Part shown: one piece after another, positions 1 through 7,355 of the stretch
How the letters are laid out: each line of letters starts with the position of its first letter
Position numbering within the stretch: the stretch's first letter is position 1
Source of the DNA: Bin87 sp964502995
Lineage (GTDB): Bacteria; Chloroflexota; Dehalococcoidia; Lucifugimonadales; UBA3495
Length of the DNA: 18,699 bases
Direction of reading: 5' to 3'
Assembly: GCA_964502995.1 (NCBI GenBank)
Contig: CAZCZB010000059.1
Location: 1 to 18,699 of the forward strand
Notes under the pieces: generated by a model
What the model was told of the DNA's origin: nothing
The model's input: only the letters and a program-made list of their open reading frames with translations
Database searches by the model: none
Translations under genes and position numbers: made by a program

Positions 1-47
1 AAGGCGGATGGGATTGCCATCCGCCTGTGGCGGACTCGCAATGACAA
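1..47. repeat. Right end of a MITE-like dispersed repeat (partial, cut by window edge)
   Basis: The segment ends in GGCGGACTCGCAATGACA, the same right end as the complete element at 6018-6119. In both places a GGGTACGCATGAG stretch follows shortly after. A strong hairpin (GGCGGATGG at 3-11, CCATCCGCC at 17-25) lies just inside, matching the GC-rich hairpin near the right end of the other copy. The left end lies outside the window. It is probably a non-autonomous repeat rather than a gene. Confidence 0.55.
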
Positions 48-129
48 ACTGGGTACGCATGAGTGAATAACCGGCCTTGCGCCATTGGTGAATGGGTGTT
101 AGGCTGTTTGAACATTTGAATAAACACAG

Positions 130-290
130 CAACGCTTGAGACAGTGGGTCCCGTCCCCGGGAATAATGGCAACCGCCGCCCGCCGAGGCGAAACTCCGGT
201 GACACGCCGGAACGAACGGAACCGTGATCCGCGCACTGGCGCGATCATGCGCCCCGCGCCTCATGTCTCAGAGCGCGGGGTTTTTGCTTG
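130..290 (+). promoter_or_regulatory. Candidate ribosomal protein L10 leader (autoregulatory 5' UTR of rplJ-rplL)
   Basis: This non-coding stretch directly precedes rplJ and can fold into several stems, including a bulged stem at 226-246 (GATC..GCGC/GCGCGATC) and the terminator hairpin at 252-285. In many bacteria the L10(L12)n complex binds a leader in this position and controls rplJL expression. The position and the attenuator-like end support that reading. I could not verify the conserved L10-binding kink-turn by eye, so the identity rests on context. Confidence 0.45.
252..286 (+). terminator. Intrinsic terminator / attenuator upstream of rplJ
   Basis: A perfect 8-bp GC stem is formed by CCCCGCGC (252-259) and GCGCGGGG (273-280), with a 13-nt loop, followed immediately by TTTTT (281-285). 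It lies 65 nt upstream of the rplJ start. It could terminate upstream transcription or, more likely, act as the attenuator of the L10 leader. Confidence 0.65.
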
Positions 291-350
291 GCGACGCGGC
301 CCCAACCGGGCCCAATCGCCGGCACGCGCCCCAAATCAAGGAGGTAAACA

Positions 351-887
351 TTGCCAACCCAGGCAAAAGTTGACCGGGTGGCCGAGTTGAAGGAGAAGCT
401 GGAGAACTGCTCCATCGTCATCTCCACCGGCTATTCCGGAATCGGCGTGAACCAGATGGTGGACCTGCGGCGCCGCATGCAGGAAAGCGGCGTCGAATTC
501 ATCGTTATCAAGAACAACCTGCTGAGCCTCGCCGCCGACGATGCGGACGTGCCCCAGTTGAAGGAGGTCATCTCCGGACAGACCGCCATCGCGTTGGGCT
601 ATGAAGACGCAGTTGCCACCGCCAAGGCGGTCAACACCGCGGCCCAGGCCAACGGCACGCTCGCCATCCACGGGGCGGTGGTTGAGAAAGGCCCGGCGCT
701 CTTGCCCGAAGATGTGAGCCGCCTGGCGAACCTGCCCCCGCAGCCGGTGCTGGTCGCCCAGTTGCTGGGCAATATGCAGGCTCCCCTGTACGCCCTGGCC
801 ACCGTGCTCAACGGCACCATTGCCAGCCTCGCGTACGCATTGCAGGCGCGAATCGACCAACTGCAACCGGCGGAAGCCGGCGAATAG
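351..887 (+). CDS. rplJ: 50S ribosomal protein L10
   Basis: L10 forms the base of the ribosomal stalk, binding 23S rRNA with its N-terminal domain and L7/L12 dimers with its C-terminal helix. The 178-residue product has the usual length and layout: an N-terminal K-x-x-x-V-x-x-L-x-x-K region, the VIKNNLL segment near residue 53, and an Ala/Leu-rich C-terminal helix for L12 binding. The start is TTG at 351, preceded by a strong Shine-Dalgarno AAGGAGGT (338-345) six bases upstream. No in-frame ATG fits better. rplL follows after 51 bases, the standard stalk-protein pair. Expression is probably controlled by the upstream leader. Confidence 0.96.
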   Translation: MPTQAKVDRVAELKEKLENCSIVISTGYSGIGVNQMVDLRRRMQESGVEFIVIKNNLLSLAADDADVPQLKEVISGQTAIALGYEDAVATAKAVNTAAQANGTLAIHGAVVEKGPALLPEDVSRLANLPPQPVLVAQLLGNMQAPLYALATVLNGTIASLAYALQARIDQLQPAEAGE

Positions 888-938
888 CCAACCGTCATAC
901 CGTCAACACGAGACCACCAACACCAGGAGGCAACAACC

Positions 939-1325
939 ATGGCAGTGAATCAGGAAGTATTGGACGCCATCAAGGGCATGAGCGTGATGGACCTGGCCGA
1001 CTTGGTCAAGGCCATTGAGGAAGAGTTCGGCGTTTCCGCCGCCGCGCCCGTCGCCGTCGCCGCCCCTGCGGCCGGTGTGGTAACCGACGACGCTCCGTCC
1101 GCCGTCGAAGAGCAGGATGAATTCACCATCACCCTGGCCGACTTCGGCTCCAACAAGATCAACGTCATCAAGGCCGTCCGCGAAGTCACCGACCTGGGAC
1201 TGCGCGAGGCCAAGGAACTGGTCGAGTCCGCTCCCTCCCGCGTCAAGGAAGGCGTGAACAAGGAAGAGGCCGACAGCATCAAGGGCAAGTTGGAAGAGGC
1301 CGGCGCCACCGTGCAGGTTGGCTAG
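939..1325 (+). CDS. rplL: 50S ribosomal protein L7/L12
   Basis: L7/L12 is the multicopy, acidic stalk protein that recruits translational GTPases. The 128-residue product shows the N-terminal dimerisation helices (LDAIKGMSVMDLADLVKAIE), an Ala/Pro/Val-rich hinge at about residues 34-55, and the C-terminal domain with the conserved NKINVIKAVREVT and GLREAKELVE motifs. The ATG at 939 is preceded by AGGAGG (925-930) with 8-nt spacing. It is co-transcribed with rplJ. A perfect palindrome (1351-1379) lies 26 bases past the stop and may protect or end the transcript. Confidence 0.97.
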   Translation: MAVNQEVLDAIKGMSVMDLADLVKAIEEEFGVSAAAPVAVAAPAAGVVTDDAPSAVEEQDEFTITLADFGSNKINVIKAVREVTDLGLREAKELVESAPSRVKEGVNKEEADSIKGKLEEAGATVQVG

Positions 1326-1350
1326 TCTCCTCTGACATAGCGCTCATTGA

Positions 1351-1379
1351 GTAGGGGCAGGTTTCAAACCTGCCCCTAC
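1351..1379. repeat. REP-like palindrome, inner stem AGGTTT/AAACCT
   Basis: This is a perfect inverted repeat of 14-bp arms around a single C. The outer arms are GTAGGGGC and GCCCCTAC, and the inner arms AGGTTT and AAACCT. It shares the outer stem with the other palindromes of the window but has a different inner stem. It lies between rplL and the SDR gene and could also act as a transcript-end hairpin, although no T-tract follows. Confidence 0.85.
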
Positions 1380-1431
1380 TCGTATCCGGTGTTGTACAAT
1401 GCCGCCACCCTGACCGGGAGGATCGAATCCG

Positions 1432-2235
1432 ATGGACCTGGAACTGAACGGTAAAACCGCCATCGTAACCGGAGGCAGCCGTGGCATCGGCAAGGCCGTG
1501 GCGCGCGTGCTGGCCGCCGACGGCGCCCGCGTGGTGATCACCGGACGCTACGCCGACACACTGTCCGACGCCGCCGAGGAGGTGGCCGCCGACACCGGCG
1601 GGTCGGTGACTCCCATAGTCGCCGACATGACCAGCACCGAGCAGGTCGAAAGCATGGTCGCCGCCGCCGCTGAAACGCTGGGCGGACGCATCGACATACT
1701 GGTGAACAACGCCGCCGCGCCCGGCGGGTTGGCTCGCGGGGCCCTGAACGAGATACGCGACGAGGACGTGCTGCTGGACCTGGACACCAAGGTGATGGGA
1801 TACCTGCGGTGCGCCCGGGCCGTGGCCCCCTACATGCAGCAGCAGGGTTGGGGTCGCATCGTCAACGTGGGCGGCCTTTCCGCCCGACGGGGCGCCGGCA
1901 ACCTCAGCGCCGGCGTTCGCAACTCCGGCCTGTCGAACCTCACCAAGTATTTGGCCGAGGAACTGGGCGGCTCCGGCGTGTGCGTGAACCTGGTGCATCC
2001 CGGCACCACCCGCACTGAGCGCAGCGGCCCCATGTATGCCGAGCAGGCCGAACGGGAGGGCTCCACCGTTGAGGAGATCGAGCGCCGCGTCGCTGCCGGC
2101 AACTCCACGCGCCGGATCGTGGACGCCGAGGAACTGGCCTGGGTGGTGGCGTTCTTCGCATCGCCCCGCAGCATCGCCATCAGCGGCGAGACCATCGCGG
2201 CCGGCGGGGGAGCCGGCACCAACGTCTATCACTGA
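1432..2235 (+). CDS. SDR-family oxidoreductase-like protein with degenerate catalytic Tyr/Lys
   Basis: The 267-residue product is a classical short-chain dehydrogenase in fold. It has the nucleotide-binding TGGSRGIG motif at residues 13-20, a V-x-D-M segment and the NNAA motif at 92-95. The usual catalytic serine may be Ser150. In the region where Y-x-x-x-K is expected, the sequence reads SAGVRNSGLSNLTK. Aligned on NLTK, the Tyr position is Ala160 and the Lys position is Asn164. The protein may therefore bind NAD(P) without normal SDR chemistry, or use another mechanism. Substrate is unknown. The start at 1432 has GGGAGG about 9 bases upstream. REP-like palindromes flank the gene on both sides. 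Confidence 0.85.
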   Translation: MDLELNGKTAIVTGGSRGIGKAVARVLAADGARVVITGRYADTLSDAAEEVAADTGGSVTPIVADMTSTEQVESMVAAAAETLGGRIDILVNNAAAPGGLARGALNEIRDEDVLLDLDTKVMGYLRCARAVAPYMQQQGWGRIVNVGGLSARRGAGNLSAGVRNSGLSNLTKYLAEELGGSGVCVNLVHPGTTRTERSGPMYAEQAEREGSTVEEIERRVAAGNSTRRIVDAEELAWVVAFFASPRSIAISGETIAAGGGAGTNVYH

Positions 2236-2244
2236 CGCCAACGC

Positions 2245-2272
2245 GTAGGGGCGAGGCATGCCTCGCCCCTAC
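2245..2272. repeat. REP-like palindrome, inner stem GAGGCA/TGCCTC
   Basis: This is a perfect 28-bp palindrome with the family outer arms GTAGGGGC/GCCCCTAC and inner half GAGGCATGCCTC. It starts 10 bases after the SDR stop codon and lies 40 bases before the next gene. Confidence 0.9.
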
Positions 2273-2312
2273 ACCTCGGGGAACACACCCCCCTACATCA
2301 GGAGGCACCACT

Positions 2313-2627
2313 ATGATCAAGGTAACCGTGTTCTACGGCAACGAAGAGGGCAAGTCCTTCGACATGGACTACTACGTCAACACCCACATGCCGCTGGTGC
2401 AGGAGCGCCTCACCACCTTCGGCATGCGCTACTACAACGTGGAGAAGGGCATCTCCGACACCGACCCCAACGCGCCGCCCATGTACGTCGCCATCGGCTA
2501 CCTGCTGTTCAACGACGTGGACGGAGTCCATGAGGGTTTCAAGACCCACGGGCGCGAACTGGTGGGAGACGTCAAGAACTTCACCGACATCGAGCCCAAG
2601 TTCCTCATCAGCGAACTGGTGGCGTAA
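2313..2627 (+). CDS. EthD-domain family small protein (dimeric alpha-beta barrel)
   Basis: The 104-residue product has the pattern of the EthD family: a first strand IKVTVFYGNEEG, then the helix region FDMDYYVNTHMPLV with the characteristic Y-x-x-x-H-x-P-L, and a final helix before PKFLISELV. Members are small ferredoxin-like alpha-beta-barrel proteins found near oxidoreductases. EthD itself is needed for ether degradation, but most homologs have no known reaction. The ATG at 2313 is preceded by AGGAGG (2300-2305). The preceding SDR may be functionally linked, as both are small-molecule metabolism genes on the same strand. Confidence 0.85.
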   Translation: MIKVTVFYGNEEGKSFDMDYYVNTHMPLVQERLTTFGMRYYNVEKGISDTDPNAPPMYVAIGYLLFNDVDGVHEGFKTHGRELVGDVKNFTDIEPKFLISELVA

Positions 2628-2641
2628 CGCCGGAAACACGG

Positions 2642-2667
2642 CAGGGGCGACTCTCAGGTCGCCTCTG
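2642..2667. repeat. Degenerate REP-like hairpin
   Basis: CAGGGGCGAC (2642-2651) pairs with GTCGCCTCTG (2658-2667), with one G-T wobble and a 6-nt loop. It resembles the GTAGGGGCGAC family but has lost the perfect central palindrome. It lies between the EthD-like gene and the DUF885 gene. Confidence 0.6.
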
Positions 2668-2706
2668 TATCTGCTGCCATCCAACTCCCGCGCCACGAGG
2701 TGCGCC

Positions 2707-4401
2707 ATGACCACCGCCTTTGACGCCCTGGCCGAACGCGCCATCCGCGAGCATTGGGACTTCATGCCCACCGCCGGCAGCCGCATCGGGCGGCATGAGT
2801 ACGACGGACGCCTGCCCGACTTCTCCAACGGCCGCGTCAGGAATCGTATCGGGCAATTGCACCAGACGCTGGCCCAACTGTCGGCGCTGCCCGCGGATTC
2901 AGACTCCGCAGGCGCTCCGGATCACAATGGGCGCATGGATCGCCTGTCGCGCCAACTGCTGGAACTGTTCCTGCGCCGCGAACTGTTCAACCTGGAAGAG
3001 ATGCGGACGCTGGAGAGCAACCCCCAGCGGCAGGTTGGATACCTGGGCGTCGGCAGCTACGTGCAGCGCGATTACGCGCCGCTGCCCGACCGTCTGCGGT
3101 CTGCCACCGCCATCCTGCGCCAGGCCGCCGACTTCGTCGCGACCATCGATTCGCTGACCGACGCCGAGTTGGGCGAACCGGTGCGCGACATGGCCGTCCG
3201 CGCCTACCGGGGCATGGCGTCGTTCTACCACACGGGGCTGGACGCCGCCGCGTCCGAGTGCGCCGCCGTCGCGCCCGACGTGGCCGCCGAGTTCAACGCC
3301 GCCCGCGAGACTGCCGCCGCCGCCGTGTCCGGTTTCGCCGACCGGCTGGAACAGCGCCGGGTCCGACCCGACTTTGCCATTGGCTCGCAGCTTTACCAGC
3401 GGATGCTGTCGGTGGGCGAGGGCGTGGATACTCCTCTGCAGGATGTGCTGTCCATCGGTCAGGCCAACCTGGAACAGAACCTGCGCCGGCTGGACGAGGC
3501 CGCCGCTCGCGTCCTTTCCCGGCGGGGCGCGTCCGGAGGGTCGGTGCGCGAGGCCGTGGCGATGGTCAGCGCCAACCATCCCACCGCCGACACGCTGATT
3601 CCGGAAACGCGGGACATGCTGGAGGACATCCGGCAGGCTCTCATCGACCACGACATCATCGGCCTGCCATCAGAGGAGCGGTGCCAGGTCACCGAGACGC
3701 CCTCGTATATGCGCTACGCGTTCGCCGCCATGGACTCACCCGGCGGTCTGGAGGAGGTCGCCACCGAGGCCTTCTACTACGTCACGCCGGTGGAGCCCGA
3801 CTGGACGCCGCGCCAGCAGGAGGAGTGGCTGAGCAACTTCAACTACCACACGCTCAGGGTCATCGGCATCCACGAGGTGTATCCCGGCCACTACGTCCAC
3901 AACCTGCACAACCGACACGGGCATACCCAACGGCCGCTGCCGGTCATCAATCGGGTCGCCACCTCCTACGCTTTCACCGAGGGCTGGGCGCATTACACCG
4001 AGGAGATGATGCTGGAGACGGATTACGGGCGCGAGGATCCGGCCCTCTGGCTGACGCAACTGCTGGAGGCGCTGGTGCGCAACTGCCGCTACCTGTGTTC
4101 GCTGGGGATGCACACGCAGAATATGACCGTGGACGAGGCCACCGATTTCTTCCAGGCCCACGCCTACATGGAGGAACACCCGGCGCGCCAGGAGGCGCTG
4201 CGGGGCACCTTCGACCCCGGATACCTGAACTACACGCTGGGCAAGCTCATGCTGCTGAAACTGCGGCAGGACTGGCGGCGGCAGGAGGGTTCGGCGTACA
4301 GCCTGCGCCGGTTCCACGACGCCGCGCTGTCCTGGGGCGCGCCGCCGGTTCCGCTGCTCCGCGCCGCGATGCTGGACGCCGACGACGGCATGATTTTGTG
4401 A
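2707..4401 (+). CDS. DUF885 family protein, predicted zinc-dependent carboxypeptidase
   Basis: The 564-residue product matches the DUF885 family, which resembles M3/M32-type metallopeptidases. The zinc-site motif HEVYPGH (HExxxGH) is at residues 389-395. The downstream EGWAHYTEEM at 425-434 supplies the third metal ligand region typical of the family. The rest is helical, as expected. I chose ATG 2707 because conserved family sequence (AERAIREHWDFMPTAGSRIG) begins right after it. Extending the frame upstream would overlap the EthD-like gene. No signal peptide is visible, so it probably acts in the cytoplasm on peptides. The substrate cannot be told from sequence. Confidence 0.9.
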   Translation: MTTAFDALAERAIREHWDFMPTAGSRIGRHEYDGRLPDFSNGRVRNRIGQLHQTLAQLSALPADSDSAGAPDHNGRMDRLSRQLLELFLRRELFNLEEMRTLESNPQRQVGYLGVGSYVQRDYAPLPDRLRSATAILRQAADFVATIDSLTDAELGEPVRDMAVRAYRGMASFYHTGLDAAASECAAVAPDVAAEFNAARETAAAAVSGFADRLEQRRVRPDFAIGSQLYQRMLSVGEGVDTPLQDVLSIGQANLEQNLRRLDEAAARVLSRRGASGGSVREAVAMVSANHPTADTLIPETRDMLEDIRQALIDHDIIGLPSEERCQVTETPSYMRYAFAAMDSPGGLEEVATEAFYYVTPVEPDWTPRQQEEWLSNFNYHTLRVIGIHEVYPGHYVHNLHNRHGHTQRPLPVINRVATSYAFTEGWAHYTEEMMLETDYGREDPALWLTQLLEALVRNCRYLCSLGMHTQNMTVDEATDFFQAHAYMEEHPARQEALRGTFDPGYLNYTLGKLMLLKLRQDWRRQEGSAYSLRRFHDAALSWGAPPVPLLRAAMLDADDGMIL

Positions 4402-4429
4402 CGGATCGGACACACGGGGATCAGGGCGC

Positions 4430-4455
4430 TGTGATAGCATTTAATACGCATCACA
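4430..4455. promoter_or_regulatory. Inverted repeat, possible operator upstream of the coiled-coil gene
   Basis: TGTGAT (4430-4435) and ATCACA (4450-4455) form a 6-bp inverted repeat whose arms are 20 bp apart, two helical turns, around the AT-rich AGCATTTAATACGC. It lies in the only AT-rich patch before the gene starting at 4483. It could be a regulator site overlapping a promoter, but no regulator is identifiable. Confidence 0.3.
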
Positions 4456-4482
4456 TCCCGTGCTCCATTTCAGCGTTTTCCC

Positions 4483-5259
4483 ATGACCACGCCCGACGAA
4501 ACCGAACTGCTTGACCTGATCCCGCCGGAGGCGGAGATAGTTCGTCGCATCGTTGACGAGGTGCGGCGTTATCCGCGCATCCGCCGGCCGTTGCTGCGTT
4601 TTCTGGCTGCGGATGACTTTGACGCCCTGATGGCGGCGGTCGAGGAAAACTCGGAAAACATCAAGCTGGTTCTGGAGCGCATGGGCGTGATGGATGAACG
4701 GATGGGCGTGATGGATGAACGATTTGCCTCGGTTGACAGGGCCGTCCAACATATACCGCTCATCGAGGATGAAGTTCGATCCACCCGGCGCGACGTAAAC
4801 TCACTACGCGGCGAGTTCGGAAGGTTCAGAGGCGATTCCTACGAAGACAAATGCCGCCAACAGATCGACGCTGTTCTCGACGGGCACGTGACAGACGCCG
4901 TGTTAGCCGACCGCGAACACATCCAATCCCTGTTGCGGGCCGCTCGCCATGACGGCCGCATTTCCCGAAACGAACTGATCGACGGCTACAACGCTGATAT
5001 CATCGCGCGCTCCCGGGATAAAACCCCGGAATCCGGCGCGCTCGCCGTCGTAGAAGCATCCATCACGTTCAATCGTCGGGATGTGGAAAACTCCGCGCGC
5101 CGTGCCGCCCTCATCGGCCGGGTGGCGAGGGTTGCCACCGTCGCTTACGTGGTTACTCACCATGACTGGCCGGCAGACATGGATGTTGCGGCCCGCGCGG
5201 CTGGCGTGACCATCATTCAATATCCGCTGCCTCAATACGCCAGCGGAACGTCCGACTGA
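4483..5259 (+). CDS. Coiled-coil protein of unknown function with possible degenerate nuclease-like C-terminal domain
   Basis: I do not recognise a named gene. The 258-residue product starts with a helical region, followed by a coiled coil at about residues 50-115. The coil contains a perfect heptad duplication MGVMDER-MGVMDER (67-80), encoded by a 21-bp direct repeat at 4681-4722. The C-terminal domain (about 118-250) has alternating strands and helices, including ALAVVEASITFNRRDVENSARRA. This layout resembles coiled-coil plus PD-(D/E)XK-like families (DUF3782-type). Where such enzymes have E-x-K, this protein has Glu191-Ala-Ser, so catalysis is doubtful. It ends four bases from the convergent lepB gene. 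Confidence 0.7.
   Translation: MTTPDETELLDLIPPEAEIVRRIVDEVRRYPRIRRPLLRFLAADDFDALMAAVEENSENIKLVLERMGVMDERMGVMDERFASVDRAVQHIPLIEDEVRSTRRDVNSLRGEFGRFRGDSYEDKCRQQIDAVLDGHVTDAVLADREHIQSLLRAARHDGRISRNELIDGYNADIIARSRDKTPESGALAVVEASITFNRRDVENSARRAALIGRVARVATVAYVVTHHDWPADMDVAARAAGVTIIQYPLPQYASGTSD
4681..4722 (+). repeat. 21-bp tandem duplication inside the coiled-coil gene
   Basis: Two identical 21-bp units (4681-4701 and 4702-4722) encode MGVMDER twice. One unit is exactly one heptad of the coiled coil, so unit gain or loss would keep both frame and heptad phase. Confidence 0.9.
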
Positions 5260-5263
5260 GCAA

Positions 5264-5851
5264 TCAGCGCGGGAAGCCCCACGCCGAGCGGGGCCAGTAG
5301 ATCGCCCACACCTTGCCGATGATGTGGTCGGCGGGCAGCGGACCCCAATGGCGCGAGTCCTGGCTGCCGCCGCGGTTGTCTCCCATCACGAAGTATTCGT
5401 CGTCGGACAGGCGAACGGGGTGCATGTTGCTGGTGGCGATGCCGTTCAGGTAGGGCTCGTCCAGCCGGTCGCCGTCCACGGACACGTAGCCGTCGGTTAT
5501 TTCCACCCGCTGGCCGGGTTCGGCGATGATGCGCTTGACGAACTGCCGCTCGGGGTCCTGCGGATAGTCGAACACCACCATGTCGCCGCCGCGGGGATTC
5601 CGCCCCAGATACACGCGGTCTTCCGTTTCCGGTTGCCAGAACGGAATGATCATTCCCAGACGGTGCATCTCCATTGGGAAATAGATCAGTTTGTTCACCA
5701 TGAGGTAGTGGCCGGGCAACAGTGTGGGCCGCATGCTGGACCCTTCGACCCGGAAGTTCACCACTGCCAACTGGATGACAATGAAAACAACCGCGCCTAT
5801 GCACGCGGCCTCAAGCAGTTCCTTGATCCACTCGGTGTCGTTCACGGTCAA
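5264..5851 (-). CDS. lepB: Type I signal peptidase
   Basis: Signal peptidase I cleaves Sec/Tat signal peptides at the outer face of the membrane. The 195-residue product has one N-terminal membrane helix (about residues 15-32). The catalytic Ser39 lies in GSSMRPTL, the general base Lys106 in QFVKRIIAEPG, and the conserved box MGDNRGGSQDSRHWG near residues 157-171. The frame starts with TTG at 5851, which has no convincing Shine-Dalgarno. The GTG at 5845 is an alternative that shortens the protein by two residues. It is convergent with the upstream coiled-coil gene. Confidence 0.94.
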   Translation of the reverse strand: MTVNDTEWIKELLEAACIGAVVFIVIQLAVVNFRVEGSSMRPTLLPGHYLMVNKLIYFPMEMHRLGMIIPFWQPETEDRVYLGRNPRGGDMVVFDYPQDPERQFVKRIIAEPGQRVEITDGYVSVDGDRLDEPYLNGIATSNMHPVRLSDDEYFVMGDNRGGSQDSRHWGPLPADHIIGKVWAIYWPRSAWGFPR

Positions 5852-6017
5852 ACTGATTGGGAGGTTCCGGGTTCAATTTTATCAAACTGCGCCGGGCTGT
5901 GCGTTTCGCCGGGGTCGCAACAATTGGCGACTCCGCCAGCATCGGATTGCCGCTTGCGGGCCACACGTTGCCCGAGTTGGGAGCCGTGCCGGCAGCCGGG
6001 CCCGCGCGCACCCCTTT
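5852..6017. other. Intergenic sequence between divergent lepB and prs, left part
   Basis: No gene is supported here. It is the upstream region of lepB (minus strand) and must contain its promoter, but no clear -35/-10 pair could be assigned. Open frames across it are compositional. Confidence 0.5.
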
Positions 6018-6119
6018 TGTCATTGCGAGGAGCAAAGCGACGCGGCAATCCCGTTGGCTGGCGGAGATTCTTCCCAGGGCGAGATCGCCACGTCCGCCGC
6101 AGGCGGACTCGCAATGACA
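6018..6119. mobile_element. MITE-like element with 12-bp inverted ends
   Basis: The 102-bp element begins TGTCATTGCGAG and ends CTCGCAATGACA, perfect 12-bp terminal inverted repeats. An internal hairpin GTCCGCC/GGCGGAC lies near its right end. The left part (GAGGAGCAAAGCGACGCGGC) matches a repeat type familiar from many bacterial genomes. It has no coding capacity. A second right end is found at 1-47. No target-site duplication is obvious. Confidence 0.65.
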
Positions 6120-6266
6120 GTTTCAATGAAAGTGGGTACGCATGAGCGCAGCCGGGCCGTTGACTACTGCCCGTTGCCGATTTACCATTGTCCCCCCGTC
6201 CGTTCCAATACATGGTTGGCATAACGCCGGCCGCTCCGTGATCGCGCGTGCGCGAAAGGTGCTGCA

Positions 6267-7220
6267 ATGACCGTGCTCGATGCAAACGAACTCAAGGTGT
6301 TTTCCGGCAACGCCCACCCCCGGTTGGCCCAGGATGTCTGCGACTACCTGGGCATTCCTTTGGGCGAAAGCGAGGCGTTCAAATTCGCCAACGACAACAC
6401 CTTCGTGCGCATCCGCGAGAACATCCGCGAGCGCGACGTGTTCATCGTGCAGCCCACCATGGCGCCCACCAACGACAACCTCATGGAGATGCTGATCATG
6501 ATCGACGCCTGCAAGCGGGCGTCGGCCGGGCGCATCACCTCCGTCATCTCGTACTACGGTTACGGGCGCACCGACAAGAAAGACCAGCCCCGGGTGCCCA
6601 TCACCGCGCGGCTGGTGGCCGATCTGATCTCCACCGCCGGGGCCGACCGGGTCCTCACCCTCGACCTGCACGCCGGGCAGATCCAGGGATTTTTCAACAT
6701 CCCGGTGGACGAACTCACCGCCGAGCCGATCCTTTCCAATTATTTCTTCAAGAAGGGTCTGGAGGATTTGGTGCTGGTGGCCGTGGACTTTGGCATCAGC
6801 AAGCGCGCCCGCGACATGGCCGAGCGCCTCGGCGTGCCCGTTGCCGTGATCGAAAAGCGTCGCACGGGCAACGACGACCGCTCGGAGACGCTGAACGTCA
6901 TCGGCGACGTGCGCGGGATGCGGGCCCTCACCTTTGACGATGAGATCCTCACCGGCGGCACCATCGTCAACGCCGCCAACGCCCTGATCGACGCCGGCGT
7001 AACCGAGGTCTATTGCTGCGCGACGCATCCGGTGTTCTCGCCGGCCGCTCCCAAGCTGCTGGAAGAAAGCCCGTTCAAGGAAGTCGTGGTCACCGATTCC
7101 GTGCCGCTGAGCGCGTCGCAAAAGGTCGGCAATCTGACCGTCCTGTCCATCGCTCCGCTCATGGGCGAGGCCATCAAGCGCATCCACGAGGGCCGCTCGG
7201 TGGGCGAACTGTTCGAGTAG
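6267..7220 (+). CDS. prs: Ribose-phosphate pyrophosphokinase (PRPP synthetase)
   Basis: The enzyme makes PRPP from ribose-5-phosphate and ATP for nucleotide, His and Trp synthesis. The 317-residue product is full length. It shows the N-terminal VFSGNAHPRLAQDV, the FANDNTFVRIRENIR segment, the flexible loop region GYGRTDKKDQPRVPIT, the metal-binding LDLHAGQIQGFF, and the ribose-5-phosphate loop DDEILTGGT at 224-232. In most Prs proteins this last loop reads DDxIDTGGT; here the second acidic position is Leu228. The start ATG 6267 has AAAGGTG about 8 bases upstream. Hairpins follow the stop. Confidence 0.95.
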   Translation: MTVLDANELKVFSGNAHPRLAQDVCDYLGIPLGESEAFKFANDNTFVRIRENIRERDVFIVQPTMAPTNDNLMEMLIMIDACKRASAGRITSVISYYGYGRTDKKDQPRVPITARLVADLISTAGADRVLTLDLHAGQIQGFFNIPVDELTAEPILSNYFFKKGLEDLVLVAVDFGISKRARDMAERLGVPVAVIEKRRTGNDDRSETLNVIGDVRGMRALTFDDEILTGGTIVNAANALIDAGVTEVYCCATHPVFSPAAPKLLEESPFKEVVVTDSVPLSASQKVGNLTVLSIAPLMGEAIKRIHEGRSVGELFE

Positions 7221-7240
7221 GCCGCGCACCCGCCCGCGGA

Positions 7241-7265
7241 CCCTGAGCCTCCCGAGGGATCAGGG
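7241..7265 (+). terminator. Stem-loop after prs
   Basis: CCCTGA (7241-7246) pairs with TCAGGG (7260-7265), and inside it CCTC pairs with GAGG around a 2-nt loop. It lies 20 bases after the prs stop. No T-tract follows, so it may be a transcript-stabilising hairpin or a weak terminator. Confidence 0.4.
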
Positions 7266-7267
7266 CA

Positions 7268-7289
7268 TGGGCGAATCATCATTCGCCCC
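7268..7289. repeat. REP-like palindrome, inner stem GAAT/ATTC (imperfect)
   Basis: TGGGCGAAT and ATTCGCCCC flank CATC. This is the AT-core variant also present in the 103-bp array. The left arm is eroded (TGGGC instead of GGGGC). It lies upstream of the Rel gene. Confidence 0.6.
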
Positions 7290-7329
7290 GATGGTGAGGC
7301 CGGTCGGGTTACAGCCCGCGTTGCACGAT

Positions 7330-7355
7330 CAGGGGCGAGGTATGCCTCGCCCCTG
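7330..7355. repeat. REP-like palindrome, inner stem GAGG/CCTC
   Basis: CAGGGGCGAGG and CCTCGCCCCTG form an 11-bp inverted repeat around TATG. It is close to the perfect copy at 2245-2272 but the outer GTAG end is changed. It lies in the 274-bp gap between prs and rel. Confidence 0.8.

Noticed and set aside
2530..2706. N-terminal extension of the DUF885 protein from 2530
   Set aside because: It overlaps the EthD-like gene in another frame and crosses a degenerate REP. Family sequence begins at ATG 2707.
5324..6145. Plus-strand 273-codon frame opposite lepB
   Set aside because: Antisense to an unmistakable signal peptidase gene and extending through a MITE; no protein family features.
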